Positions 43,146 through 54,145 of a DNA stretch of 64,000 nt are shown piece by piece. Numbering within the stretch: the stretch's first letter is position 1; the number at the start of each line of letters is the position of its first letter. The position numbers and the translations under genes are program-made. Origin of the DNA: Hydrangea macrophylla (lineage: Eukaryota; Streptophyta; Magnoliopsida; Cornales; Hydrangeaceae). The stretch is from the NCBI GenBank assembly GCA_033977485.1, contig CM066984.1, positions 109,912,691-109,976,690 on the forward strand, written 5' to 3'. The notes beneath the pieces are model-generated. The model was not told where the DNA came from. It did no database searches and saw only the letters and a program-made list of their open reading frames with translations.

Positions 43146-43646
43146 AAGGGTAATTACATTTTACCCCATATGGTTAGGTCCATTTTCACTTTACCCCTAT
43201 AGTTCAAAAGTGGACACTTAACCCCCTTGTGGGTTTGGACTAAAGTGAAACTATTAATATTTCTCTCAAAATAGCCCCACACGGGGATTAAGTGTTAAAG
43301 TCAGACCCACATAGGAGAGTTTATGTGTGAAAATTAACCCCACATATACAGTTAACCCCAATGTTAAAAATTAGACACACATAGGTGGGTTAAAATGACA
43401 GCATTATCTCCACATAGGTGTGGGCCAATTTTTAGTACTTAATCAGTTGTGGGCCAATTTTGTGGTTAACTGTCTATGATGGGTTAATTTTGAGATTGGA
43501 CATGTGAGACTAATAATAACATTTAATCCTCATGCGTAAAATAATCGCTTCACTCTGAAACTACAAGGATTTAAGTGTCCACTTTTGAAGCACAATAGGG
43601 TAAAGTGAAAATAGAGCTAACCACAGGGGATGAAATGTAATTAACC
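43146..43646. mobile_element. MITE with long inverted repeats, family 2, copy 2
   Basis: The arm GGTAATTACATTTTACCCC and following AGTGGACACTTAA text at 43146-43250 is inverted at 43560-43646. It is flanked by A-rich sequence that hides any target duplication. Same family as 23620-24035. Confidence 0.7.
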
Positions 43647-43916
43647 AAAAAAAAACACAAAACAGAACCGTAAAAACAGAGGACAACATTATCCAAAACT
43701 AATCCCTCACGGACTTGGAATTGGACTTGGACTGGAGATCGGAATAAATTCGTTACTGTCAATGGTTGGACTCCAACTCCCCTCCCCTAGTTCTTTCTCA
43801 ACATCACGTTCATCCTCAAACGCGATTCAACCAAATCAAAACACTTCTTCGTCATCTTCATCGTCGTCATCCGAAACCCCCCATTGCGATTCTGACGATT
43901 CCATTCCCGATCGCCG

Positions 43917-44054
43917 ATGGGAAGCAACTTGGTCAGCGTTGGATTATGTATTATTATACTGACGAATTTGTATTTGAACAATCTAATAATTGGGAAATAT
44001 TTCAATAGCCCGACCCTTATGGAACCGCCAAACATTCTATATTATCACACCCAG
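43917..44054 (+). pseudogene. IRE1-like pseudogene exon 1
   Basis: ATG in the same CGATCGCCGATG context as the intact gene, then MGSNLVSVGLCIIILTNLYL, still signal-like. It is about 50 bp shorter than the intact exon. The donor AGA-GTGAGT is conserved, but the reading phase at the junction is shifted by one. Confidence 0.8.
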
Positions 44055-44094
44055 AGTGAGTTCTCCTCCTCTTTTTATAAATTACTCCCTCCGT

Positions 44095-44336
44095 CCCACT
44101 TTGAGAGTCCATTATTCCATTTTGGGATGTCCCAAAATAGTGTCCACTTTCCTAAAATTGATGTACAATTTTTACTTACTTTCCAAAATTATCCCTCCTT
44201 GAAATCTACACCAAGACAAAACTAAAAAAGTTGTTGTAATGATTAGGGGCAATTGTGAAAAGTGGGTGTAGATTCTTTTTGTCCCCTTAATAAGTTGAGT
44301 TCCCAAAGACGGACTCTCAAAATGGGACGGAGGGAG
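44095..44336. mobile_element. Stowaway-type MITE (242 bp)
   Basis: Ends CTCCCTCCGTCCC and GGGACGGAGGGAG, flanked by TA on both sides (44093-44094 and 44337-44338): the Tc1/mariner-type Stowaway signature. It lies in intron 1 of the IRE1 pseudogene. Confidence 0.92.
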
Positions 44337-44723
44337 TATTAATTTTTTTTTCTTTTCCCCTCTTGATTATACGATGATATGGTTTGCCCTTATTTCTTGT
44401 CGAAAAATTACACGTAGATAGTAGAATTGGAGAGGTGGGATTTGATACGAGGCTCTTCAATGGTCGTACTCAAATGTCCGTCTATTATCAACATCTGAGT
44501 ATATGGTAATTAGTGTTATTTTAGTTTGGGGTTTTAAGTTTGAGCTTGTGTTATTTCAATTTGAGACCCAGAGTTAAATTTAAGTTTGCATAAGGATTGG
44601 AGATGCCCTAAAAGCTTATGCCACCTTTGAGTTATAATATTAATGGTAATTATTGAGACTTTCAGTTTTTTGTTGTTTGACACATACATAATATGAACAC
44701 TAGCTTAAAAGTTATTTATTTAT

Positions 44724-46621
44724 GGGACACTCAGCCATAGCACCCTAAAATCAATACAATGCTACATAAAGCCCAATGCCCAAATATTTAACTCAAAAAC
44801 CCCTTCCCCAAACAAAAAGACCAAAATGACCTAATTTCCTAAGAAACTGAAAACTTCCTCTCCTCCTACACAGCAGAAGTGACGACAACGATGGTGATGG
44901 TGGTGCTGATAGTGATGGTGGTGACGATGGCGGGTGGTGTTGATGCGATAGTGATGGAGGTGACGTCGTGGTGGAGGTGCTCCAATTATAGATGGAGGTG
45001 ACGATGGTGGTGGTGGTGCTTCGATGGTGGTAGTGGTGGTGCTTCGATGGTGGTGGTGATGACGGTGGTAATGGAGGTGAGGTTGGGGTGATGTCGACGG
45101 CGATGACAATCGCGATGACAACGGCAATGACAACGATGATACAAATGGTGATGGTGGCGCGGTGCGGTAGTGGTGGTGGTGGTGGTAGTAGTGGTGGTGG
45201 TGTGGTGCTGGTGGTGTTGGTGCTCTGATGGTGGTGCAAAATTGTGTTGTAGAAAACAGATAATATTATCTGTTTACAAAAACAGATAATATTGTGGTGC
45301 TGCTGGTAGTGTTTGTGGTGGTACTGTGATCGTAATGGTTATGAACTGTGCTGTTATAGGGGTATGATGGTGGTGGTGCGGTGGTGGTTGTAAAAAATTA
45401 TCTGTTTTCGAAAACAGATAATATTGTCAAAACATATAATATTATCTGTTTTGTGGTGCTGCTAGTAGTGGTTATGGTGGTGCTGTGATGGCTGTGGTTA
45501 TGAACTGTGCTGTTAAGGGGGAGGAGGTGGTGGTGGTGGTGGTGGTGCAGTGGTGGTGCAGTGGTGTAGATTGTGAAAAATTCTCAGTTTTTGCAAACAG
45601 ATAATATTATCTGTTTGCAAAAACTGATAATATTGTGGTGCTCTAGTGGTGGTCATGGTGGTGCTGTGATGGCTGTGGTTATGAACTGTGTTGTTAAGGG
45701 GGAGGAGGTGGTGGTGGTGGTGCATTGGTGGTTGTGGTGATGCAGTGGTGTAGGTTGTGAAAATTTCTCAGCTTTTTCAAACAGATAATATTATCTGTTT
45801 GCAAACAGATAATATTATCTGTTTGCAAAAACTGATAATATTGTGGTGCTCTAGTGGTGGTCATGGTGATGCTGTAATGGATATGGTTATGAACTGTGCT
45901 GTTAAGGGGGATGTGGTGGTGGTGGTAGTGCAGTGGTTGTGGTGGTGGTGCAGTGATGGAGACAAACAGATAATGTTATCTGTTTGACAAACAAATGTTA
46001 TCTGTTTGTTAAACATGTAATATTATCTCTCCGTGTTTGTATATATATATATATATATACATATACATATCATCTTCTTCAGTGACGATTGTGGTGGTGG
46101 CGGTACACTGGTACGTAGTGGCGATGGTGGCAGTAGCGGTGCGATGGTGATGGTGATGGTGATGGTGATGGCGATGGCGATGGTGGTAGTGGCAACGATT
46201 TTATCTGTGTATATGTGTATATATATATATATTTATATATATATATCATCTTATTCAGTGGCAATGGTGGTGGTCGTGGTGAGATGGTGGTGGCGATGGG
46301 GGTGGTCTCGCTACGAAAGTGGTGGTGGTTGCGGTGTGATGGTGGTGATGACAGTCTCACAACGATGGTGCTGGTGATGGTGGTGCTGGCGATGGTGATG
46401 GTGGTCTCGCTGCAATGGTGGCGACGGTGGTAGTTGCAGTCACCGGCATCGGACGATTTCGTCGATGTTGGGGGCAACGTCGTCATTCAAATAAATAAAA
46501 AAAAGAAAAATGGGTTTTTGATTGCAAATTTAAAACGCGCGTGGGCTTTAGATCAAACAAGAGTTTGACTGGGTTTTGCACAGTAACGACTGATTCTAAG
46601 GGGTTTATCACCAAATTTCCC
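44724..46621. mobile_element. Mutator-like element with GGT-rich tandem repeats and AATATT palindromes
   Basis: Flanked by a 9-bp duplication, TTTATTTAT (44715-44723 and 46622-46630). Ends GGGACACTCAGCC and, inverted, GGGAAATTTGG, so terminal repeats are very short. The interior is a (GGT/GAT)n-type minisatellite with extreme strand asymmetry. About four larger repeats (GGTTATGAACTGTGCTGTT at about 45341, 45495, 45675 and 45887) each carry CAGATAATATTATCTG palindromes. No credible protein; the long minus-strand frames are low-complexity. Confidence 0.7.
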
Positions 46622-47062
46622 TTTATTTATTTGCTGGGTAAAATTAGAAGGTTCGACTGTTAAGAACAAATAAATATGAACGTGCAAAATGGCTTTGAAA
46701 CCTGGATAAAACACTCACAAGCGTGGATTTATAGACTTAAATAAAACACATGCTCTTTGGTATGTACGTACGTAAGAGCTCGGTCTATTTGTCTTGGTAG
46801 GTTGGAATTCTCAAAGAATATTAACTAGCTAGTTTCCTTGTTAAACCCGGAAACAGAATGTTCATGCTCGTGTATGATATGGGTTTAGGTCTGCCGTCCA
46901 ATAAAATCTCCTCAAGTCCTGGTTTTCAGGCTAGTGTTTGAGTCATAGAATTTTCATGTCTGATTTAATCTTTTTTGCCAATTATGACTCTCTTGATTTG
47001 TTGTTGACTAATTCAATTTCTTTCCCTTGCTCTTTTGTTTTCTTGTATTTTTATTCAAACAG

Positions 47063-47297
47063 TACTGAACATGAAACAACCCTGGTTGCCGCCCTGGATG
47101 GCACAATCTATTCAATGGATCCTAAATCAAGGAAAATACTATGGTCATTTGCAACAGGACAACCAATTTATTCTTCATATCATGTTCCTCTCAACCACGA
47201 CATTTACAAGGAAAATTCCTCCGGACCAGGCTGTAGTTACTTCATAGATTTTGGAAACGATTGGAACTTGTACATTCACAGTGAGCTTGGTAAAGTG
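47063..47297 (+). pseudogene. IRE1-like pseudogene exon 2
   Basis: Encodes TLVAALDGTIYSMDPKSRKI, LWSFATGQPIYSSYHVPL and GCSYFIDFGNDWNLYIHSEL between a CAG acceptor and a GTATGT donor. The frame is open throughout and it is close to the intact exon 2. Confidence 0.88.
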
Positions 47298-47435
47298 GTA
47301 TGTTGAAAATGTTCCTATGCAATATTTGTTAATCGTATCCCTACCTCTCTATTTTTTTTTTCCTTGTTCATTTATTAAAAAAAATTATATATATATATAT
47401 ATTTGTGGATAAAGTGTTGTGCACATATCACGTGC

Positions 47436-47457
47436 AACGCATGTCTCGACAAACTAG
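47436..47457 (+). mobile_element. Helitron-like 3' terminus
   Basis: A hairpin of ACGTGC, loop AAC, GCATGT (one G-T pair, 47430-47444) is followed by CTCGACAAA and CTAG, then T. It lies in intron 2 of the IRE1 pseudogene; the 5' end was not identified. Confidence 0.5.
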
Positions 47458-48036
47458 TATGTAGAAATATCTATATACTTATTGCATGCAAGGGGTAGGT
47501 GTCTAAATGAGGGAAAATGGTATATAGAATATGTATCAACTGTCCAACTTTTCTCCTCTTGTTCTTGCATGAAAGACAACACCTAGCCTCCACACTAACA
47601 TCTCATATTATCTACGTAACATATGAGTAATATATATTCAGCAACTATATACATGCACACATTCACATTTGCACCACTACACACAGGGGTGGAGTATTGT
47701 AGGGACAGGTAGGGGTCATGGTCCCCCCCAAAACTTTTCAAAATTTATTTGTATCAACAAAGCACAAGAGGGTTTTTTTTTTTGGCATCCATGCATGTCG
47801 AAGCATATTGTTTAATTAAGTGCTTTGGAGATTCATCTGGCCTTTTTAATTGTCTAGATATTCAAAACACCTGTTGATGAGCATTGTCTTCCTCCTTTTC
47901 ATGTGGATGGTGATTAATGTGACCAAACTTTTATATATATATATATATATATATTTTATTTACTTACTAGTGCTTTTCTGTCTTAAGGGGGTGGGTATCT
48001 AATGCATTTGTTTTCACCTCATTCTTGTGCTCGCAG

Positions 48037-48390
48037 AAACTTGAGATGTCTATTGAAGAGTACATCAGAACAACTCCTCATATAACAAAAGATGGGCAAG
48101 TTGTACTTGGATCCCAGGATTCTACTGTGTTTGCGGTTGATCCAAAGACAGACTGGAAGGTTAATCTTGAGTTCGACAACTGATTCTCCTCCACCCTCAT
48201 CGCAAAGCAATGAAGAGAAGAATGCTTTCTTTAGTACAACTACCGAGGAAACGGGTCATATGAACCTAAAGGCTGATAAATTGCTACTTTACATTTTAAG
48301 GAGAGACTACACACTGATACAATTTGACCGATATGGATCAGTTCTATGGAAGGTTACAGTTGCTGATATTCGGGCTAATTTTCTAAAATA
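48037..48390 (+). pseudogene. IRE1-like pseudogene exon 3, truncated
   Basis: Begins KLEMSIEEYIRTTPHITKDG after a CAG acceptor. A frameshift near 48165 separates it from the continuation (NEEKNAFFSTTTEETGHMNL, FDRYGSVLWKVTVADI). Homology to the intact exon is lost at about 48385. Confidence 0.85.
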
Positions 48391-49600
48391 TATGGAAGAT
48401 TGATAATTAACTTGAATACAAGAGAGGATGTAGATGTAGGTGAGGTGACACAGATCGATCTCACATTGGCCTCTATAAATTTGGTTAGACTATCCAGCTG
48501 CCCCATAAAACCATATACACAGACAGTTAGGCCAGTTTGGTCAGTTTTGTTGTAGGGGAAATGTAATAAAGAGGAAAAAATATAAGGGCCTGTTTGGGCA
48601 TGCCTAAAATAATATGATCACAATCTGCCACTCACATTTAACCACTTTTCACGAAAATCATGTACATGTTAGGTTTGTAGAATAACCAATTCTTGAGGTA
48701 TTTTTGAGTTGGGCACGGACTCTTGTATATTAAAAAAAAAATGGCTATATAAATACCAAATTATTTAGAATAGATTCTTATGCTACCCAAATATCCTCAA
48801 AATCACTGAGGTCAGCCCAACTTAGTTGGTGCAAGTTTGGGGAATGGCCCCAGTGGACTTGGGTCCAAGCTTCTGTCCCATTTCCAAATTTAAAATGAAA
48901 AATGTTGTTCTCACCTGCGTGAATAAAACTGAAAAAAAATAAGGAAAAGAAATAATTAAGCGGTCCTGAAATTGAAAGGTTTATATTATCAACGAATAGA
49001 TTGAACTTCCTCTTAGGATGATTGATGACAAATACAAGTATCCTAACCAAGCTTGTGATGGATCTAGAGTATAGCCCAAATAAATAAATACCTTGGTTCT
49101 CTAAGATAAGTTCAATCACAAGGTATTTATTTGGAGAACTTTTATTGAAAATCAAAAATTGAAAGAAGTGTTAATTAAATGACTCGGAATTGAGAAATAT
49201 ATTTTTTGGGGGGGTAAAATTACTCTAACCTCCTCTAATATTTCTCACATTTAAGGTCTGTGACAAGCGTTGTGTTCAAATCTAAAATAGACAAGAAAGT
49301 TTTTGTTATTTCATTAAAATAAAGGTACCATATATATATATATATATATATAAGTAAAGGTAGTAAAATAATTTATTTGTGATCGGTAAAACTATTTTAT
49401 TTATTTTAATCACTTTGGTGAGTGCATGTTTTTATTTTATTTTTTTATAATGTAAAACAAAAAATGTTATTTCCTTTTCTTTTTTCTTTTTTTTTTGGTT
49501 ACAACGACACTAAGATGTAAGACTTCTCCATCATGTTCATGCACACGTCCTCAAAGGCGTATGCTCAAACAACATATATATATATATATATATAAATATA
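48391..49600. other. No gene recognised
   Basis: AT-rich with TA microsatellites (49330-49352, 49574-49592). The 48590-48800 part has GGGCCTGTTTGGGCATGCC-type text seen in plant hAT-like repeats, without clear ends. Confidence 0.45.
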
Positions 49601-49603
49601 TAT

Positions 49604-49782
49604 AGTCATGCTCTAAAGAGAGCGTCCTCTTTTTATTAAAGAGATGACTTTTGTTTTGACCGTCGGATCGTGTTTAAAAACTGTAAAATGACAACACTGC
49701 CTTTAATGAAAACACAATTCGACGGCCAAAACAGAGGTCCTCTCTTTATTAAAGAGAGGGCGCCCTCTTTAGAGAATTTTCG
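49604..49782. mobile_element. Foldback element in a TA tract (3)
   Basis: GCTCTAAAGAGAGCGTCCTC on the left is inverted as GGGCGCCCTCTTTAGAG on the right. Inner inverted GACCGTCGGATC and GACGGCCAAAA words also pair. TA repeats lie outside. It is the same family as 50209-50387. Confidence 0.75.
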
Positions 49783-50208
49783 TATATATATATAGTAATT
49801 GCCAAAAAAAACGATGTTACGATAATTGCATAATTTGAGTGCTTTTGGTACTAACTATGCCTGCCTTCGGTCCTTGGAAAATTTGAGTGTCTTCGGCTCT
49901 AATATCCAAATAGCTCTTCAGCCAAAAATTATTACTGTTATTATTTTTTTTTGTTTTTTGAAAAAACCAAAATTTAATTTTTCAAAGAGGATATGTAGAT
50001 AAGTCCAACAATTAAATCAATTACGACCATTCGATTAAAGACTTGGGCTGGATTTGTTTAGGTTGGATTTGTTTTAGCCATTAGAGAGAGAGATAGGAAA
50101 GCCTTGAGTGATTGTGAACCCTTGGATGTGAACCCTTGGATTAAGATTCAAGAGTGAAAATATCTCTCCATAAAGGCATTCCTCCTTTATTAGATAGATA
50201 TATATATA

Positions 50209-50387
50209 CAGTCAGGCTCTAAAGAGGGCGTCCTCTCTTTATTAAAGAGAGGGACTGTGTTTTGGCCGTCGGATCATATTTTCATTAATGACAGTTTTGT
50301 CATTTCACAATTTTTAAACACGATCCGACGGCCAAAACAGAGGCCCTCTTTAATAAAGAGAGGGCGCCCTTTTTAGAGAATCTTTGT
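50209..50387. mobile_element. Foldback element in a TA tract (4)
   Basis: CAGTCAGGCTCTAAAGAGGG on the left and GGGCGCCCTTTTTAGAGAATC on the right. The interior GGCCGTCGGATC pairs with GATCCGACGGCC, and CTCTTTATTAAAGAG forms a further small palindrome. TA tracts flank both sides. Confidence 0.75.
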
Positions 50388-50915
50388 ATATATATATATA
50401 TATATATGTGCATATATATACATATAGTTCCCCCTCCTGAAAGATGAGGCTTAAGAAATAACCATGCAATTTGCTTTCTTTTTGGACCTTATTTAGATAA
50501 AAGTCTTGGGGAATGACATTGAAATTTGAACATAAGAGCAAAATATCATGGGCCTTCAAAGACAAGCTGTGTCACATAACAGTACGAGTAATGTTATGCT
50601 TCTCAAATTTCCATCCTAAATGTGTGGCTACGCCCCTACTTAGAGATCCCCACAATTTCTTCTTACAACCGTTTTTTAGAATTGCTATTCACACTCCATG
50701 GATGAACCATTGAACTCTACAGAATGCATAAACTGTATGGTACTGCATGATATATCAATAGTACCACGAAGTGCATTAGTTCAATTTTGGAGTGGGAATA
50801 ACAATCCCCCATTTTCCCTTGATTATGTATTTTTATTGAAGAGGAAAAAGAGTATTCAGGTTTATACTAACCAAAGGATCAACTTCTATAACGTTCAATG
50901 GAGTAAAGTGAGAAG

Positions 50916-51101
50916 TAGGGTGTTCATCGTTGTTTTCTTGTTTTTGTTTTTGTTTTTTGTTTTTGTTTTTCCCGTATTTCAAAAATCGACCTAATTTATC
51001 GATTCGGTTCGTTTTCAACTTAGAGTAAATTTTAGAAAATCGATCGTTCATTTTGGGTCGGTTGGATCGGTTCGGTTCCGGTCGGCCTATGAACACCCCT
51101 A
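50916..51101. mobile_element. hAT-type miniature element (186 bp)
   Basis: Begins TAGGGTGTTCATCG and ends ATGAACACCCCTA. A perfect 8-bp duplication GTGAGAAG flanks it (50908-50915 and 51102-51109). The subterminal region is rich in TCGGTTCGG. Confidence 0.88.
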
Positions 51102-51439
51102 GTGAGAAGGACAAATAAATTAAAACTTGTGCATATTGCCATTGAGCTGAGATAAATAAAGGGGTTTTTGGTGAGAAATTCAATAAGAAAAGGTAGTATA
51201 ATAAAAAAATCCAAACTTTTTTTTAACTAAAAGGTCCCTCGTCACTTTTTTTGGTACCAATTAGAATTCTTATTTTTTTCCCCTTTGAGAGTTAGGCATG
51301 CCATGTCGTCATTAGCTTTCTTTATACCTTAAAATTCCATAACTTTCAATTTTCAAACTCGTTTTTTCATAAAATTTATAGTTTTGGAATAGTAAAGTCA
51401 AATTTTTTAAAATAAGATCTATATGTGATATGAAATTAT

Positions 51440-51870
51440 GAAGGAAAGAAATCAAATTTTTTAGTTGTTCAGTTATTTTATCTGCTGACAAATAGATAAC
51501 AGATAAATTAATTGTTAAAATGTTAACTTTAAATTGTCATAACTTTCTCATTTTCTAGCCTCTTGGGGTGGAATTTTTTTTTTAAAAAAAATTTATTTCA
51601 TGTATTCTTTTGAGATCTACGCATTGGACTTGGAAAATTGTGCAAAAATAGATAATTTGGAGCCTCATTTTGAGCTTTTATCTGTTTACAAACAGTTAAC
51701 ATTAGCTGTTTCAATTAAACGACCATAACTTTATCATTTGTTGGCTTTTTTTCCATGTAATTTATTTTTTTGAGATCTATGCATTGGAATTAGAAATTGT
51801 GCAAAAACATATAATTTGAAGCCTCAGTTTGAGCTTTTTTCTATTTGGACAAATAATATTACTGATTAGA
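51440..51870. repeat. Diverged units of the CAGATAATATTATCTG repeat
   Basis: Two units share GAGATCTACGCATTGG (51612) and GAGATCTATGCATTGG (51771), plus CATAACTTTCTCATTTT, with 36480-36980. The palindromes have decayed here (GATAACAGATAAATTAA, ACAGTTAACATTAGCTGT). Confidence 0.6.
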
Positions 51871-52867
51871 CTCGCATTTTGCATTCTTGATGTCTTATCT
51901 TGTGCAAAATACCATTCTCGGCGCTTCTAAGCACATCATTTATACACTTTTACCATGTAACCCCTGTTTTTCACTCTTACATCATTTATGTGGGTTCTTT
52001 AGTTGTTTTATAGGTGAATAAAGTCAATCTTATGCAAAAGAGGATCATATTTCAAGATTATCGCGAAAGTTTTGAATTCTATATATCCTAATTTGAGTGC
52101 TGAAGACCATGACTTGAGAAGCTACTTCAATCAAGGTTAATGTAGTTCATCCAGTTAGCTTCGCGTGGCTACAAATTTCATGTCAATCCGAGGTCAGAGC
52201 TACAAGATATGGCGATTCTACGATCGGCACGCATGGTAGGCATGAAGTTAAAGTTGTGGCCAACCAGAGGGGCATTCGACCGGTCGAACTACCCCTGTTA
52301 CTTCTCCTTTGATTTTTTCATGTTTTTCATTGAGGGACTTACTATATAACCTAGCCTTAGGGTTTTCATGATAGCATTAATGTAAAGTAATATACCATAC
52401 AGTGGGACGAATAAGGAAGAAATACAAAAAACCTTTTATAGATTTTTAGGAGTTAGGGACTCAAGGAGATAATTGGAATTGTGAGAATCGGATACATTTC
52501 GGGAAAGATAATTGATACTGTGAGATAATTGGGAGAGAGATTTTAGGCAATCCCGGGAATGAAAAATAATGGTCAGGGATTCCAAAATGGAAGATAATTG
52601 AGATAGGATTCGGGGAAATAATTAGGAGATAGATTTTAGGGATAGAAAGTTGGGGGGAAAGCACAATTTGGGAAACAAATCAAATCAAATTAAATTATGG
52701 AGAGAATCAATTACACAATAAAAACCCGAAATTACTACGTAAAGAGATTCCATAAGAAATTAATTCCGCAATAAGTATTATGGAGGGGAAAACAATAAAG
52801 GGAATTAAATGTAGCATTCAAACTTCATGGACCACACAAAAGCCTAGATCTTGATTTTTTTAGTAAA
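51871..52867. other. LTR-like debris with a TTCGACCGGTCGAA palindrome
   Basis: A 14-bp palindrome TTCGACCGGTCGAA near 52278 lies within GGGGC...CCCCT arms, similar in style to the palindrome words of the LTRs near 61400 and 62400. From 52460 to 52700 the sequence has irregular GGAGATAATTGG-type repeats. No coding domain. Confidence 0.4.
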
Positions 52868-53038
52868 GGGCAAGTCTATTGTGAGAAGCTTCTCATATGA
52901 GAAGGCGGGTTTTAACCGTTGGATGAGCATCTAACAATAAATGCCTCTCCAGATTCCTGGGAATCTTATGACTAGATGCTCATCCAACGGTTAAAACCCG
53001 TCTTCTCATATGAGAAGCTGCTCACTATAGCATTGCCC
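52868..53038. mobile_element. Mutator-like MITE, near-perfect foldback (171 bp)
   Basis: Flanked by TTTAGTAAA (52859-52867 and 53039-53047). The arms of about 65 bp include CTTCTCATATGAGAAG and GGTTTTAACCGTTGGATGAG, repeated inverted on the right. Confidence 0.9.
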
Positions 53039-53448
53039 TTTAGTAAATATTGCATTCTAAAATATAGCCCAAAAAATTCAACCACCATTTAGTAATAATG
53101 AATAATCATACAAACTTCCAAAATTGGATTTGGAGTTAATTTCTCTGCATCAGTCCCTCAACATAGAAATTGGCACAAAATAAATTGATTTGAATGGTAG
53201 CTAGTTAATATACTGGGTGATCACCTGCATGGTACCACTAAATTATAATTGAAAAGAATTGTCAATGAAAAAAATAGAACGTTACAAAAACATCTTACAA
53301 AAATTCATCAAAATAGATATACCTGTGGAAAAATTCACCAAGTACACGATTAAGATCAAAAGAGGAAAAATGAAGATCATTGAGAAATAATTTTCTTTTT
53401 CTTAATCACATGGCTAATGTTGTGCTCTCCAATTTTTGAATCCCAAAT

Positions 53449-53501
53449 GGTTCCCAAACACATGTAGCAAGTGTTCCCACTCCCACATGTGTTTGGGAAC
53501 C
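53449..53501. repeat. 17-bp perfect inverted repeat with 19-bp loop
   Basis: GGTTCCCAAACACATGT at 53449-53465 and its exact complement at 53485-53501. It could be a hAT-type MITE remnant; there is no evidence that it is transcribed. Confidence 0.7.
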
Positions 53502-53848
53502 AAAACGTACACAAAATTCAACAAAACACAATTAAAATTTTGCCAAAGTTAGGGTCAAAAACTCAAGCTCTCAAATCTTAATCCATTTACTTTCAAACAC
53601 ATAGTTTCTTAAGCATATTCAACATGACTATTTTAGTTCATGTGTTTATAAATAAAATAATTTTGAATCTGTCAGTCGATTAATTTTAAAAATTATCATC
53701 CATATTTCGTCATTTAGGGTCCACCCAATATGATAGAAACATTCAATATTGAAAGTTGGATTTAGGCAATGAATAGAGCTCTGTTCATTATGCTGAACAA
53801 AGATAATGGAGCATAACCAAAATATTCTTTGAACATTGACACCGGACA

Positions 53849-53849
<1 letters not shown>

Positions 53850-53884
<35 letters not shown>
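53850..53884 (+). repeat. Poly-A run of about 35
   Basis: A homopolymer of about 35 A. I see no retroposed gene upstream of it. Confidence 0.85.
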
Positions 53885-53886
<2 letters not shown>

Positions 53887-54145
53887 TCTCGCTTTGTTTT
53901 ACTAATCATAGTTAGTCCATAGTTAATGCTTGAGACACGGACATAAAAATACATGTGTAAATAGTTGTCGGAGTCACAAAAACTACGATAACCTTACCTT
54001 ATTGCAAGACAATTAAAATTTAAACATCTCCTTCAAAGTATCAAATTGAGGCTCGGTTTGTTGTTCCAGTTGCCAGTGCCAAGAGTTTGAAATCGCTGCC
54101 GCCTCGAAGGAAGCCACTACCGAATTGACCCTTCGATTCCGAAGG

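Larger units (their letters stand above)
43757..48390 (+). pseudogene. IRE1-like pseudogene, head-to-head with the intact gene
   Basis: Homology begins upstream of the start (CTGTCAATGGTTGGACT at 43757, mirrored near 35970) and runs through exon 1 (43917-44054), intron 1, exon 2 (47063-47297), intron 2 and the first part of exon 3 (48037 to about 48385). Exon 1 has an internal deletion and ends one base out of phase with exon 2. Exon 3 changes frame near 48165 and stops matching in the luminal domain; no membrane span, kinase or RNase is present. Exon 2 alone is well preserved. Intron 1 gained a Stowaway MITE and a 1.9-kb GGT-rich element, and intron 2 a Helitron-like end. A short luminal peptide cannot be excluded, but a functional sensor can. 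Confidence 0.88.

Noticed and set aside
43762..44035. Serine-rich plus-strand frame and a minus-strand frame upstream of the IRE1 pseudogene
   Set aside because: The region aligns to the 5' flank and exon 1 of the intact IRE1 gene in another frame; these frames are incidental.
44793..46486. Long His/Thr/Pro-rich or Val/Met-rich frames on both strands
   Set aside because: Translation of a GGT/GAT minisatellite; all frames stay open because of composition.
47686..47750. Possible third copy of the CAGGGGCGGA hAT family
   Set aside because: Only a CAGGGGTGGA-like left end is seen, with no right end or target duplication.
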